From Natronomonas gomsonensis (lineage in GTDB: Archaea > Halobacteriota > Halobacteria > Halobacteriales > Haloarculaceae): a stretch of DNA of 64,000 bases. The position numbers were made by a program, and so were the translations under genes. The notes below the pieces were generated by a model that saw only the letters and a list, made by a program, of their open reading frames with translations, was not told where the DNA came from and did not search any database. The stretch covers positions 310,001 through 374,000 of the forward strand of contig NZ_CP101323.1 in NCBI RefSeq assembly GCF_024300825.1. The letters are read 5' to 3'. The stretch's first letter is position 1. The number at the start of each line of letters is the position of its first letter. Positions 28,368-37,666 of this stretch are shown piece after piece.

Positions 28368-28373
28368 TACAAG

Positions 28374-28673
28374 ATTAGGACGACACGAAAAGGATACTCA
28401 GGACTTCAAATCTTAGGGGTAGTAGCAGTACTTGTTGCAGGAGCTTTTGCTGTTTCTAATTTCGTAGATCCCGGCCAGTTGAACGTCGTAGATACGGATG
28501 ATGGTTGCTGGCGTCCAGCTCCACCGCTTGATAACAATACTTTCAGCTCAGAAAATGAGTTGAGAGATTACGCTTCACAGAACGATATCGACATTCCCGG
28601 GAATATCTCGTTCAAAACCATCAATGACACTCTGTACCAGGAGTGCAACAGGATAGGTGGTAGCAGTGGGTAA
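28374..28673 (+). CDS. type IV pilin-like protein with apparent ATT start
   Basis: 99 aa. The N-terminus reads RTTRKG, then YSGLQILGVVAVLVAGAFAV: a short basic leader, a KG cleavage site and a hydrophobic helix, the class III signal peptide of archaeal pilins and archaellins. The remainder is a small extracellular domain with two Cys residues. The frame contains no ATG, GTG or TTG between an in-frame TGA and the helix; the only candidate is ATT at 28374, 5 nt after GGTGAT. It overlaps the next gene by 8 nt. Confidence 0.6.
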   Translation: MRTTRKGYSGLQILGVVAVLVAGAFAVSNFVDPGQLNVVDTDDGCWRPAPPLDNNTFSSENELRDYASQNDIDIPGNISFKTINDTLYQECNRIGGSSG

Positions 28674-30618
28674 GAAGCTGAAGGCCTCGATTGTAGCAGT
28701 ATTCTTCTTATCTTTGGTTGCTTCGAGTGCTGCTTCTGTGGACTCTGTTGATACTATTACTTTTGAAGAGGGCAGTCAGAAACTGCATATCGGCTATACT
28801 TCCAGTTTTACAACTGATAAGATCAACGTGTACCTTGGTGAGGACGATATCGAGTCTGAAACAGGTGCCGTAGCAGAGGACCCGATCTCATTCAGTGTCT
28901 CTAATCAGGAGACCTACGCAAAGTACCCGACTCAGGATACAGGTCTTGAATCGATCACTGGTTGGGACGCAGTAAAGACTACTGTAGGTTCGAAACAGGA
29001 AGTCTGGGATTGGGTTACGACGAACTGTGCTGATGTGGATGATGCCGGAGAGACCACGATTGACGGGTATGGTACGACTGGTGCTGATGCTGTAGCAAAC
29101 AAGTGGTTCAATTACTATTCTTACAGCTACAGTTATGATCTGTACTGCTGGCAGAGAAACGACTACTATGGGAATGTGGCTGATATCGGTTCTCCTGATG
29201 AGATCTTCCGGACAGAGTGGAGGCTGCAGTCCGGAGACAAGAATCCGCAGACGGCTGTGATCACGAACGGTGTTGGCGGTGCAGGAAGAACTTCTAACCT
29301 TGGTAGACACGCAACAATCCGCTGGGATGGAAGCCTGAAAACCGGTGAGAATCCTCCTCCGGTCGATGATGAACTAGCTCTCCATAGCAATAACTACGAA
29401 AATGGTTGGAGAGTGATAAGTGAGGATAGATATGATGAATATACAGACTGGGTTCAATTAAAGGCCTATGAGAAACTTGAGACATGGGCCTCAAGTGATG
29501 TGCAAGATTTCACTGAAGACAATATAGAGAACGAAATGAATAATAAGGCTGAGCAGGCTGCTTCGGAGTTCACTGAGTCACCGTTATCTGATTCAGAGGT
29601 CCTGGACTCGAGCTTCCAAGACGGTGTATTCAAAGTGGATATGGCCCGTACCAATCAGTACCCGGAATTTGATATAGAGATAGATGCTGGTCAGCAGGCC
29701 TATGCCTCCGTGTACAGGCCTGTTGGGAAACCTGAGATTGTCGGTACTTCTGGTGCTGAGTTCGGTGAACTCGGTCAGGGGACATTCTCCGTCCAGGTTA
29801 AGAATGCTGGACAGGATGAAGGCAGTTTCTCGGCCCGTATCGATTCCTGTGGTGACTATTTCAGCGGGAACAGTTTACAGAATACTAAGGAGGTCTCTCC
29901 GGGTGAGACTGCGTCGTTTGATTTCCGGGTTTCGTTTACTTCGACGAGCTTGACTCAGAGCGAGTTCTCTGACCAATGCAGGGTAGTTGTGGAGGATACT
30001 GGTAGTGGTGAAGAGGTATCGGCCAGTGTCTCTGTCACGGCGACTCAGGAGGACGAGTGTACACAGGGAGATGAGACGAAGCGTGAGGAAGAAGTCAACG
30101 GTGAAATGGTGGATACCATCTACAGCTGTACTAACGGCCTGAAGCTTGAACAAGACGAGGTCTGTGATGTAGATGAGGAAGCACGGTACATTGACGACGA
30201 TGTTCAGTGGGAATGTCGTGATAAGGATTCTCCTCCAGGAACCGGCGGCGGTGGCTGGACTGTTCCAGGCCTTGGATGGCAGGTAGATAATCCGTTCGGA
30301 GGCCTACAATCTATTTGGAGCGGGAACGCTGGTGCATTGACGTATGCACAGCTCCTGCTGTCCTTCATAGGGTTTCTCGGAGGATTTGCTCTTGGAGGGG
30401 TGTTCATCGGTAAGTACGTTGACGGGCTTACAACCGAGTTTATCCCAGTCGGTGATTCGGCTGTAAGACTTGGGTTAGGCCTGATAATCGGCGGACTAGT
30501 GTTCGTGACCGTGTACCAGTTTGTGACGGATCCTCTTGGCTTCCTGCTCACCGTGTTAGGCCTGATTGGGATCGGTTATCTGTACATCAATGGGAGTACT
30601 CCGGATATCACCTTGTAG
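28666..30618 (+). CDS. large secreted protein with C-terminal multi-helix membrane domain
   Basis: 650 aa from GTG 28666 (GGTGGT upstream). Signal peptide about 1-23; extracellular part rich in Tyr, Asp and Cys with paired cysteines ('NCADVDDAG', 'YCWQRND', 'IDSCGDYF', 'CTQGDE') likely in disulfides. The beta-domain near 370-465 ('VQVKNAGQDEGSFSARI') is CARDB-like. A Gly-rich linker then leads to three or four membrane helices (about 560-645). This layout suits a surface receptor or the membrane base of a pilus-like structure. Confidence 0.65.
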   Translation: MGKKLKASIVAVFFLSLVASSAASVDSVDTITFEEGSQKLHIGYTSSFTTDKINVYLGEDDIESETGAVAEDPISFSVSNQETYAKYPTQDTGLESITGWDAVKTTVGSKQEVWDWVTTNCADVDDAGETTIDGYGTTGADAVANKWFNYYSYSYSYDLYCWQRNDYYGNVADIGSPDEIFRTEWRLQSGDKNPQTAVITNGVGGAGRTSNLGRHATIRWDGSLKTGENPPPVDDELALHSNNYENGWRVISEDRYDEYTDWVQLKAYEKLETWASSDVQDFTEDNIENEMNNKAEQAASEFTESPLSDSEVLDSSFQDGVFKVDMARTNQYPEFDIEIDAGQQAYASVYRPVGKPEIVGTSGAEFGELGQGTFSVQVKNAGQDEGSFSARIDSCGDYFSGNSLQNTKEVSPGETASFDFRVSFTSTSLTQSEFSDQCRVVVEDTGSGEEVSASVSVTATQEDECTQGDETKREEEVNGEMVDTIYSCTNGLKLEQDEVCDVDEEARYIDDDVQWECRDKDSPPGTGGGGWTVPGLGWQVDNPFGGLQSIWSGNAGALTYAQLLLSFIGFLGGFALGGVFIGKYVDGLTTEFIPVGDSAVRLGLGLIIGGLVFVTVYQFVTDPLGFLLTVLGLIGIGYLYINGSTPDITL

Positions 30619-30644
30619 CAGGAACTCCGGTTTCTTTGCCCTTG

Positions 30645-30659
30645 TTTTAAAAGTAGTAG
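30645..30659 (+). promoter_or_regulatory. TATA-type promoter core
   Basis: TTTTAAAAGTAGTAG, 20 nt before the ATG at 30680. Same core as the other module promoters. Confidence 0.5.
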
Positions 30660-30679
30660 TTGTTATACCGTTTATAGAA

Positions 30680-30934
30680 ATGTATCCTTTTTTCCAAAAC
30701 CGGTTAAAGGCAGGCGGGGACCAATACAGGGCCTTGCTTGGAGAGGGTTTTGACCTTCGCTATTCGGATCTGCCCAGGAATGGTAGAAAGAACACACTTG
30801 GTGTTCGATGGCTTGGAGCCGGCCAGTTGAGAACAGGTGTGAATAATATACGCCTGGCAGCGGCGACTCCGATAGCATTTCTAAATTCTTTGGGTCGAAG
30901 TCCTATGCTTCAGCAGGTTCAGTCCCTTGCTTGA
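30680..30934 (+). CDS. small basic protein, unknown
   Basis: 84 aa, MYPFFQNRLKAGGDQYRALL..., basic and Gly/Leu-rich, without cysteines or a clear membrane span. It differs from the acidic norm of the element, which suggests nucleic acid or membrane binding, or that the frame is not translated. Promoter core directly upstream supports transcription. Confidence 0.4.
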   Translation: MYPFFQNRLKAGGDQYRALLGEGFDLRYSDLPRNGRKNTLGVRWLGAGQLRTGVNNIRLAAATPIAFLNSLGRSPMLQQVQSLA

Positions 30935-30963
30935 CCCAATCTCATGGAGGTGACAAATTAAAT

Positions 30964-32001
30964 ATGGATGCAAAAACAGGAGTAGCACTTAGTCTCGCAG
31001 TAGCAGTGATCGTGGCTGTAGGAGCCGGTACCAACGGCTTCGGAATGCTGAACGTAACCGGTGGTGACAACGGTGGAGATGATACTCAACCAGCTCCCTC
31101 TGGCGACACAGTCTCAGTCAACGACTGGGGTGTAGATGGTGAAGTAACCCTTCCACTTGATGTATCGTCAGCAGAAGTGTACAAGTTCGAACCTGGTGTA
31201 GATGTCCCGGATGTTGGTGATTACGACGACTTCTCGATCAGTGATGCAACAAGCGGTCTTCAGGCCGGAGTTGACTATGAAGTCGTGGAGATCAGCAACG
31301 GAGACACAGCGACTTTAAGCGAGGTACAGCACAATGATCAGCCGTACCAGTTCGTCCTAGTGGACAACAGCGATCCAAGAGAGTACCACTACAGTTTCTG
31401 GCAGGAATCAATGCCTGAGGAAGTAGGAACGGCATTTGCCGAAGCTGGAAAGACGATCAACCTGGACGACAACGCCAACTTTGATCAGTGGGCAACGTAT
31501 GGAACAGACTCTGCTGGTTACAAACTTTCTGACAGTAAGTACTTCAGCGCTGGAAGCGATCTAACCATTGAGAGCAACGGTTCTAAGACAGTGACACTGG
31601 AGAGATCTGTCGAAGTAACACAGGGAGTTGCCTACCTCGGAGACGTCGAAGTCACGGGCTTCAACGATGGTGAAGGAATTTCCGAAGTCGATATCTCAGT
31701 GATGGTCGATGGAAAAGAAGTCTACAGTGACAGTCTGAAGGACGGTTCCACAGGACCTCTATCAGATGAGACCTCAGTCAGAAACGCTCTCACGAACAGT
31801 GACGCAGATCTAAGCATGGATCCACAGATGGCAAGTGATACTGTGGAGATCCAGGTCGAAGTTACTGGAGAGTTCGACACTGACGAGAATGTCGACGGCG
31901 ACGGCCAGATCGGGCCTGGTGAGTCGATCATCAGCCTGAACGCTTACGACATCTTCGACAACGCAGTCGGAGATGGATCTGCAGTCTCTTTCCAGGGGTA
32001 A
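30964..32001 (+). CDS. candidate major structural (pilin/capsid-like) surface protein
   Basis: 345 aa from ATG 30964, preceded by a strong GGAGGTGA. N-terminal hydrophobic helix 'VALSLAVAVIVAVGAG' (about 6-21) and then a very acidic, beta-rich, cysteine-free ectodomain. Codon choice is more uniform and C-ending than in neighbours. The gene is isolated, has an excellent ribosome-binding site and is followed by a long T-rich terminator, features expected of a highly expressed structural protein. No family recognised. Confidence 0.55.
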   Translation: MDAKTGVALSLAVAVIVAVGAGTNGFGMLNVTGGDNGGDDTQPAPSGDTVSVNDWGVDGEVTLPLDVSSAEVYKFEPGVDVPDVGDYDDFSISDATSGLQAGVDYEVVEISNGDTATLSEVQHNDQPYQFVLVDNSDPREYHYSFWQESMPEEVGTAFAEAGKTINLDDNANFDQWATYGTDSAGYKLSDSKYFSAGSDLTIESNGSKTVTLERSVEVTQGVAYLGDVEVTGFNDGEGISEVDISVMVDGKEVYSDSLKDGSTGPLSDETSVRNALTNSDADLSMDPQMASDTVEIQVEVTGEFDTDENVDGDGQIGPGESIISLNAYDIFDNAVGDGSAVSFQG

Positions 32002-32044
32002 CTCTGGATGAGCTGTAGGTTTATTGGCCCAAGTAAAAGGCCTC

Positions 32045-32078
32045 ACTTCCCCCCTTTTCCCTTTTCTTTTTAATTACT
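32045..32078 (+). terminator. pyrimidine/T-rich terminator
   Basis: CCCCCCTTTTCCCTTTTC followed by TTTTTAATTACT, just beyond the gene at 30964-32001. T-rich runs without a hairpin are the usual archaeal termination signal. Confidence 0.55.
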
Positions 32079-32130
32079 ATATGAGTTCACTTGTGTTCAT
32101 ATCTATCTCCGATTTGTCTAATACCTGATG

Positions 32131-32143
32131 TTTTATAACTAGT
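32131..32143 (+). promoter_or_regulatory. TATA-type promoter core
   Basis: TTTTATAACTAGT, 24 nt before the GTG at 32168. Confidence 0.45.
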
Positions 32144-32167
32144 TCTGAATAATTTCTCCTTGTAGCA

Positions 32168-33853
32168 GTGAGTCTTCCTGACTTAAAATATGTAGCTGTA
32201 GCATTGTTCGCACTACTGGGTTTAGGCCTGATTTCGTTCTCTCAGTTTTCTCTCTCCACTGTTTCTGGTCAAAGTACTGTAGATCTGACCTCGAATAGTG
32301 ACTGGACGGGATACAGTAGTTTCTATGAAAGTGCTGAGATCTATGGATATTCTATTTCTATGGAGAATATGGGGAACTACGGTGGAAACACAGCCAATGT
32401 AGCAAAGTTGAATTTTGATGGAGAGAGCATAATGTTAGATGCGGGAGAGAACTATATAGAGGACGGTATTAAGATATCAAATGTTCGTGGCACCGGACAA
32501 TGGATGTCTGGTAGTTGTGAATGTTACTTGGCCATCAGCTACAGCTTGGGTATCGATGTTCCTGATGACCGGTTTTCTATCGAGATGAGTGAGGTGCAGG
32601 TCAGTGATACAGGTCCTGGACAGAGAAGTGTTGAGTACAACGTTTCGGTCCAGAATGATTGGCACCGGTTGAATGTTGGGCGTCTCTATGCTGATGTCGC
32701 CGGCGAGGAGATCGTTTTGATGGAGGATGCGTTGTTGCCGAGCGGGACTACCGAGTTCACAGTTACAGATTCCATCAGTGACTACAACAGTTCCAAATAC
32801 ATTGTTGAGGAATCGATGGAGAAACAGACTAAAGTCGTTATCGAGGATCCGTCTATACCGGACGGAGAGAAAAGAATCTACGGTGATAAAGGAAGTAAGT
32901 CACCTGATTTCAACTTGGAGGATATCGAGACAGAACCGGTTTCCTTCAATGTGGATTACCAGTTCTGCGGTGAAGCTGCTACCTATAGAGATGGGGAGTG
33001 TGTTCTCGACGAGGATCTTCATTTACGGGGTGATACCTGCTTCCTGCCGGAGAACTATACGATTGTTACGGAGACCTTCAGTCCTGGAACCTACGACAGA
33101 AGCGATGTAGCACCTGACCCTTCTTACTTTTGCAGTAGGCATCCAGCCATCGTAACAAATGACGGAGTGCAGAGTGACAGGATCTTAGGACCTTACAAAT
33201 CTCTTGTCGATAGTGAAGACTTCACTGTTCCGCAGGGTCAGACCTACACCCTGTTCTGGGTAGTCAATGCGAATGAGGTAGAGGTGAACAGGGTCTGTGA
33301 GGAAGGGTCTCTGAATAAGACGACCGGTAATTGTGTCGTGAAGCCGGGCGTGGTCCACAAATGCTCCGAGGGTCAGTGGAGTGCTGAACAGGGCAGCTGT
33401 GTAGTAAACCCTGATACGAAGAATATCTGTGAGAAAGGCCGGTATAACAAGGAACTCGGTGTCTGCGTATTCAACCCTCCTAATCAGGCCTCGTGTGATA
33501 GAGGGGAGTATGATCCAGATCAAGAGAGCTGTGTCTATACACCAGAGACGGAAGCTGAGTGTGATAGAGGAGAGTTCCAGTCTGATACTGGGACTTGTGT
33601 CTATGAGCCTCCTGTAAAGCCGGAGTGTCCGATCGGTTCCACACTGGGAGACGATGGTGTCTGCTATAGTCAGGCCTCTGTACAGCAGGTTTGTCCTGAC
33701 GGGGTTAACGGCAGTATTCAGGGCGGTCGTTGCGTGACTGACGCTGTTACTGTTGCGCGGGATAATCCGTTGTCCAGCTTCCGAGTCTTCGTATTCGACG
33801 CTCAAAACTGGTTTGAGGAAAATATAGTCAAATCGTTGCCTTGGATAGGGTAG
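32168..33853 (+). CDS. secreted protein with tandem cysteine repeats
   Basis: 561 aa from GTG 32168. Signal-anchor at about 8-28; beta-rich middle; residues about 375-530 hold roughly seven repeats of about 25 residues of the form C-x(2)-G-x(n)-G-x-CVxxP ('CEKGRYNKELGVCVFNP', 'CDRGEYDPDQESCVYTP', 'CDRGEFQSDTGTCVYEP'), like extracellular disulfide modules. The last 25 residues form an amphipathic tail. Repeats suggest a stalk or ligand-binding region exposed outside the cell. Confidence 0.6.
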   Translation: MSLPDLKYVAVALFALLGLGLISFSQFSLSTVSGQSTVDLTSNSDWTGYSSFYESAEIYGYSISMENMGNYGGNTANVAKLNFDGESIMLDAGENYIEDGIKISNVRGTGQWMSGSCECYLAISYSLGIDVPDDRFSIEMSEVQVSDTGPGQRSVEYNVSVQNDWHRLNVGRLYADVAGEEIVLMEDALLPSGTTEFTVTDSISDYNSSKYIVEESMEKQTKVVIEDPSIPDGEKRIYGDKGSKSPDFNLEDIETEPVSFNVDYQFCGEAATYRDGECVLDEDLHLRGDTCFLPENYTIVTETFSPGTYDRSDVAPDPSYFCSRHPAIVTNDGVQSDRILGPYKSLVDSEDFTVPQGQTYTLFWVVNANEVEVNRVCEEGSLNKTTGNCVVKPGVVHKCSEGQWSAEQGSCVVNPDTKNICEKGRYNKELGVCVFNPPNQASCDRGEYDPDQESCVYTPETEAECDRGEFQSDTGTCVYEPPVKPECPIGSTLGDDGVCYSQASVQQVCPDGVNGSIQGGRCVTDAVTVARDNPLSSFRVFVFDAQNWFEENIVKSLPWIG

Positions 33854-33864
33854 GTGATCCGAGA

Positions 33865-34245
33865 ATTTATAGAGCAGTTGCTGTGGCAACCACGGTCTTT
33901 CTCTTAATGAGCCTGTGGATGATCTCCTCGCCTGATTTTAGTGGTGATGCTGTTATTGAGAAAGAGAACCTGACTTTTCATCTTGAACAAGGTTACAGGT
34001 TGACCGGTGAAGGTGGAGAGGCTCTCAAGGCCTACGGCGCTACCTATCCTGAGAATGGTTCGCATCAGGTCCGTTTAGCTACTAAGTGGACTCGAACTGG
34101 TATTTACTATACCTGTCTCCACGAAATGCAGCATGTAGAATTAAGTTCTGAGAACCTGTCTTACAGCGAGGAGCACTCTAAGATCGGGATTTTCCCAAGG
34201 TATGACTCTAGATGTAATTTCTTGCTGTGGCAGAGTCCTCTATAA
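33865..34245 (+). CDS. small secreted or membrane-anchored protein, probable ATT start
   Basis: About 126 aa from ATT 33865, 6 nt after GGTGAT; a TTG at 33841 would start before the ribosome-binding site. N-terminal hydrophobic helix 'AVAVATTVFLLMSLWMI' then a small ectodomain with two Cys ('YYTCLHEM', 'SRCNFLL'). Unknown. Coupled to the cysteine-repeat protein upstream. Confidence 0.45.
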   Translation: MYRAVAVATTVFLLMSLWMISSPDFSGDAVIEKENLTFHLEQGYRLTGEGGEALKAYGATYPENGSHQVRLATKWTRTGIYYTCLHEMQHVELSSENLSYSEEHSKIGIFPRYDSRCNFLLWQSPL

Positions 34246-34253
34246 TCCCAGTG

Positions 34254-34266
34254 TTTTATAACTTAT
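34254..34266 (+). promoter_or_regulatory. TATA-type promoter core
   Basis: TTTTATAACTTAT, 18 nt before the ATG at 34285; nearly identical to the core at 32131. Confidence 0.45.
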
Positions 34267-34284
34267 TTTATCCCGTTTTTAAGT

Positions 34285-37200
34285 ATGGGTTCTCACCGAA
34301 AGATCTCCTACCTAATAGCGATGGCTGTACTTTTTTGTCTGTCAATATCTTCTGCAGCTGCTGAAGATCTTACCGTCTCAGACGGCCAGACTACAACTCT
34401 TTGTGGCAATGTTACAGACTCCAACGGAGATCTCTACGAGAACGCGGTGATCAATGGTACGGTCGAAGTCTGCGAATATGACGGTAGCTCGGGGGGAAAG
34501 CTCAATCTCACTGTACAGAACACCATCAAAGTACACGGCACAATCAACGCAACAGGAGCAGGATACCAAGGCGGTGAGAATAATACAATATCAAGATCAG
34601 GATATGCCAGTTATAAGGATTATCAACCAGGAAACTCCGGGTCAGGTCAGGGCTCTGGTGGAGCTGGCGGAGCTGAATACGGAGACCCAAACGCTGCCAA
34701 CGGTGGAGGCGCAGGTTTTGGAGGAGAAGGGGTTAAAGGAGGAGACCCTGCTGATGGAGACGGTTCTGGAGGGCCAGCCGGTTCAACCTACGGTACAAAA
34801 ACTCTTGATGACCTATACTTAGGATCTGGAGGAGGATCTGGAGGAGTTGCCATAGAGTCAGGAGAGTTCTACGGGACTGCGGTTTCAGGATCAGGAGGAG
34901 ATGGAGGAGGAGCAGTCTATCTAAATGGCTACAATCTCAGTGTATCAGGTCAAATAGCTGCTAACGGCGAAAAAGGCCGTAGAGGAAGGATACACAACGA
35001 ATCCTCATATGGGGTGACTGTATATGCTGGAGGCGGAGGTGGAGGTTCCGGAGGAAGTATTAAAATTCATGGATACGACGTTAACCTCCGCTCTGGCTCT
35101 GTTATTAATGCTTCCGGCGACTATGGCGGAAAAACCACCTGGGGCCAAAAAAATACAGAATATGGCTGTTGTAAAGGTACGGGAGGAGGAGGACGTATCT
35201 CAACAAGTTATGGCCAATATGAGGCCTCTGGAACACTTGATGTGGAGGGCGGAAATCTCGGAACAACCTATGAAACAGCCGGATATCCGGGGAACCATAC
35301 GATCACAGATGCACGTTTAGAATGGACGATAAATGACTCGAAGAAACTAGTTTTAGAATTTGATGACTGGGGCGAGAAAGACATTGCATCCCATGCAGCG
35401 GTGGACTTTGGTGATGTTTCTGAGTTCACTAATAGTACTCTTGTAGTGGAGAATGTTACGACGCCGTTTGAATGGCAACCAAATATAGTGGATCAGAAAG
35501 GCCTGAAAACAGATAAAGACTGGAACATCAGTGTTGGTACTGAACTTGATCCGTCTAATTCCGGTCTTAAACACATTGTCCACAGCAGGTCTAATACAAG
35601 CACTCAGGTTCTTCGTTCGACAGCAAGAGTCGATATTCGGGGTAGCCGTATCAATTATTCAGTTAAAGCCACACCTCCGTCTGGTAACTTCACATCCTAC
35701 CTTGGTGAGGATAATGTGTCTACTCAGCAGGGCGAGAAGGGTACAGTAGATCTTGAATGGGACTGGGGTATAGATGAGATAGAAACTACAAATACGCTTG
35801 AGTTCCAGAGCTACTCGGTATTCGGGTTAGCGAACAGATATGCCTTGAGGTTTGAAAACACGGGGGAAAGGGATTTTGTAGTCCCTTCAGGTTCTTTAGA
35901 GCAGAGTTTGAAGCCTGTCCCGCCTGAAAATGCGGAGTACTGTTATGACTGCGAGGATAACACATTCAATCTTTCAAGCGGTGAAGAAAGCTCGGAAATT
36001 CACGTTAGAACGTACAGAGACAGGTTTAACAGAAGTATTGGAGAGTGGTATGCTACTCAAGATTCGGTGGCAGGGGACACAGTCTCGATCACTCTCAAAG
36101 AAGTGAACTTCTCCTACAACGGCAGTGAGACTCTCACCGATTTAGACTGGAAGGGATACTCATATGTTCTCTCAAATATCCTCACATTTGGTTCGATCCC
36201 TCAAAACCTAGGTCTGACAAATGACGAAGTAAACCTAATCAGAGGTGAGGGTTCAGAAGGATCCGGACTAGAGGATTCTTGTTCGGAGATCAATCCAGAC
36301 AAAACGTACACTGCAGGAAATTCGTACCAGGTGGAAGACGTTGTTACCTGTAGCGGCAACCTCGTCACAGGGGAAAGGACAGGGATTGAGTTAACGGATT
36401 CTACCGGAGCACCCAGTGTAGGAGAAGCGCTTGATTACTCGATGACGGTGAAGGCCGAGAACCTGTTGAATAGAAGCATTAATGTCTCTGTGAACAATTC
36501 TATGTTCCTCCCAGAACACTCGGAACTCCAGTCTTCAGAGACCTCTAGTATCGATTTAGCTGCTTCAGGAGAACAGGGAGATACCTATGAGAACAGCAGT
36601 GTCCAGTATCGACAAGAGACGGTTCACAGGACTGGTGCTGATTGTCCAAGTGCTTGGAATAAAAGTGGGTCGGTGTGCAGTGTAAGACTGGATGAGGACA
36701 ATACTACAGAGTACAAGTACAGGCATTATGTCGAGGTCGAAAACGACAACGTACGTTCTCTTCCGATCAAGGGACAGGTGGATACCTCCAAGTTTACGGA
36801 CTACAACAATCGAGAGAACGTTACCTGGAACATCAACGGGACACAGGACAACGTCAGATATGATCCTGCCCAAGGAAACTGGACCGTGGAAACCGATTTT
36901 GGCAACAGCAGCCTTCATCAGGGAACATGGTACTTTGAAACCAGTTACGGCGTAGAGGACAGTACTGAGGGCTACCTAGGCGGTAGTCGTCCATCAGGTG
37001 AAAATGAGACGAATTATTCTGTCCAGTTCACGAGTCAGGAGTACTACACCGTTGCCCCCGGATCAAGCTCAAGAATCTACTTCACGGTCTGGAACTACGA
37101 GAAGGATGAGAACACAATTTCCATAGAGACACGGGATACGCAGGCCTGCAGCTACTTTTCCTTGCAGAGTAATTTTGTAGGAGATGAGTTCAGCAAAAAC

Positions 37201-37662
37201 ACATCTCTCAACATACCTGGGACCAGGCAAGATCTTGGAGCTGGCGGTGCCGATGTTATATTAATGGCTAAAGTTAATCTTCCTAATAGGACGGAGCTTC
37301 AAAACCAAGGCCTTGGTGACACCTTCACTTGCCGGTTCGATACAGGTGCAGGGATCGGTGAGGCCCAGCCTCTTAACTTGACAGTAAACGCTGTAGATAC
37401 CACGCCGCGTTGGGTGAAAGGAGTTCGGCAACTGCTTCCGGAACTGCCTGATACTGAGTTAGTAACTCAACAGGAGATCTGCCTGCCACAGGGAGGAGAA
37501 AATACTTCCCGCCTGCAGCAGGTGCAGAGGTATTTGGAAGAAGGGCAGTGCAGCGGCCAACTGTACACTATTCCAAGGCCTACAGGTGAGGCCTCGGCCT
37601 TGATCTTTGGAGCTTTCGTATTCGCAGCAGGTATCAGAAGCTACCGTGGAAGGGTGATCTAA
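34285..37662 (+). CDS. giant glycine-rich adhesin-like surface protein
   Basis: 1125 aa. Signal peptide 1-27. Residues about 90-350 form a glycine-rich beta-helix-like region with repeats such as 'GSGGDGGGAVYLNGYNLSVSGQIAANG' and 'GGGGSGGSIKIHGYDVNLRSG', known from bacterial and archaeal adhesins. Then several beta-sandwich stretches with many N-glycosylation sequons, a Cys pair 'CYDCEDN', and a C-terminal membrane helix 'ALIFGAFVFAAGI'. Most likely displayed on the cell or particle surface for attachment. Confidence 0.65.
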   Translation: MGSHRKISYLIAMAVLFCLSISSAAAEDLTVSDGQTTTLCGNVTDSNGDLYENAVINGTVEVCEYDGSSGGKLNLTVQNTIKVHGTINATGAGYQGGENNTISRSGYASYKDYQPGNSGSGQGSGGAGGAEYGDPNAANGGGAGFGGEGVKGGDPADGDGSGGPAGSTYGTKTLDDLYLGSGGGSGGVAIESGEFYGTAVSGSGGDGGGAVYLNGYNLSVSGQIAANGEKGRRGRIHNESSYGVTVYAGGGGGGSGGSIKIHGYDVNLRSGSVINASGDYGGKTTWGQKNTEYGCCKGTGGGGRISTSYGQYEASGTLDVEGGNLGTTYETAGYPGNHTITDARLEWTINDSKKLVLEFDDWGEKDIASHAAVDFGDVSEFTNSTLVVENVTTPFEWQPNIVDQKGLKTDKDWNISVGTELDPSNSGLKHIVHSRSNTSTQVLRSTARVDIRGSRINYSVKATPPSGNFTSYLGEDNVSTQQGEKGTVDLEWDWGIDEIETTNTLEFQSYSVFGLANRYALRFENTGERDFVVPSGSLEQSLKPVPPENAEYCYDCEDNTFNLSSGEESSEIHVRTYRDRFNRSIGEWYATQDSVAGDTVSITLKEVNFSYNGSETLTDLDWKGYSYVLSNILTFGSIPQNLGLTNDEVNLIRGEGSEGSGLEDSCSEINPDKTYTAGNSYQVEDVVTCSGNLVTGERTGIELTDSTGAPSVGEALDYSMTVKAENLLNRSINVSVNNSMFLPEHSELQSSETSSIDLAASGEQGDTYENSSVQYRQETVHRTGADCPSAWNKSGSVCSVRLDEDNTTEYKYRHYVEVENDNVRSLPIKGQVDTSKFTDYNNRENVTWNINGTQDNVRYDPAQGNWTVETDFGNSSLHQGTWYFETSYGVEDSTEGYLGGSRPSGENETNYSVQFTSQEYYTVAPGSSSRIYFTVWNYEKDENTISIETRDTQACSYFSLQSNFVGDEFSKNTSLNIPGTRQDLGAGGADVILMAKVNLPNRTELQNQGLGDTFTCRFDTGAGIGEAQPLNLTVNAVDTTPRWVKGVRQLLPELPDTELVTQQEICLPQGGENTSRLQQVQRYLEEGQCSGQLYTIPRPTGEASALIFGAFVFAAGIRSYRGRVI

Positions 37663-37666
37663 ACAA

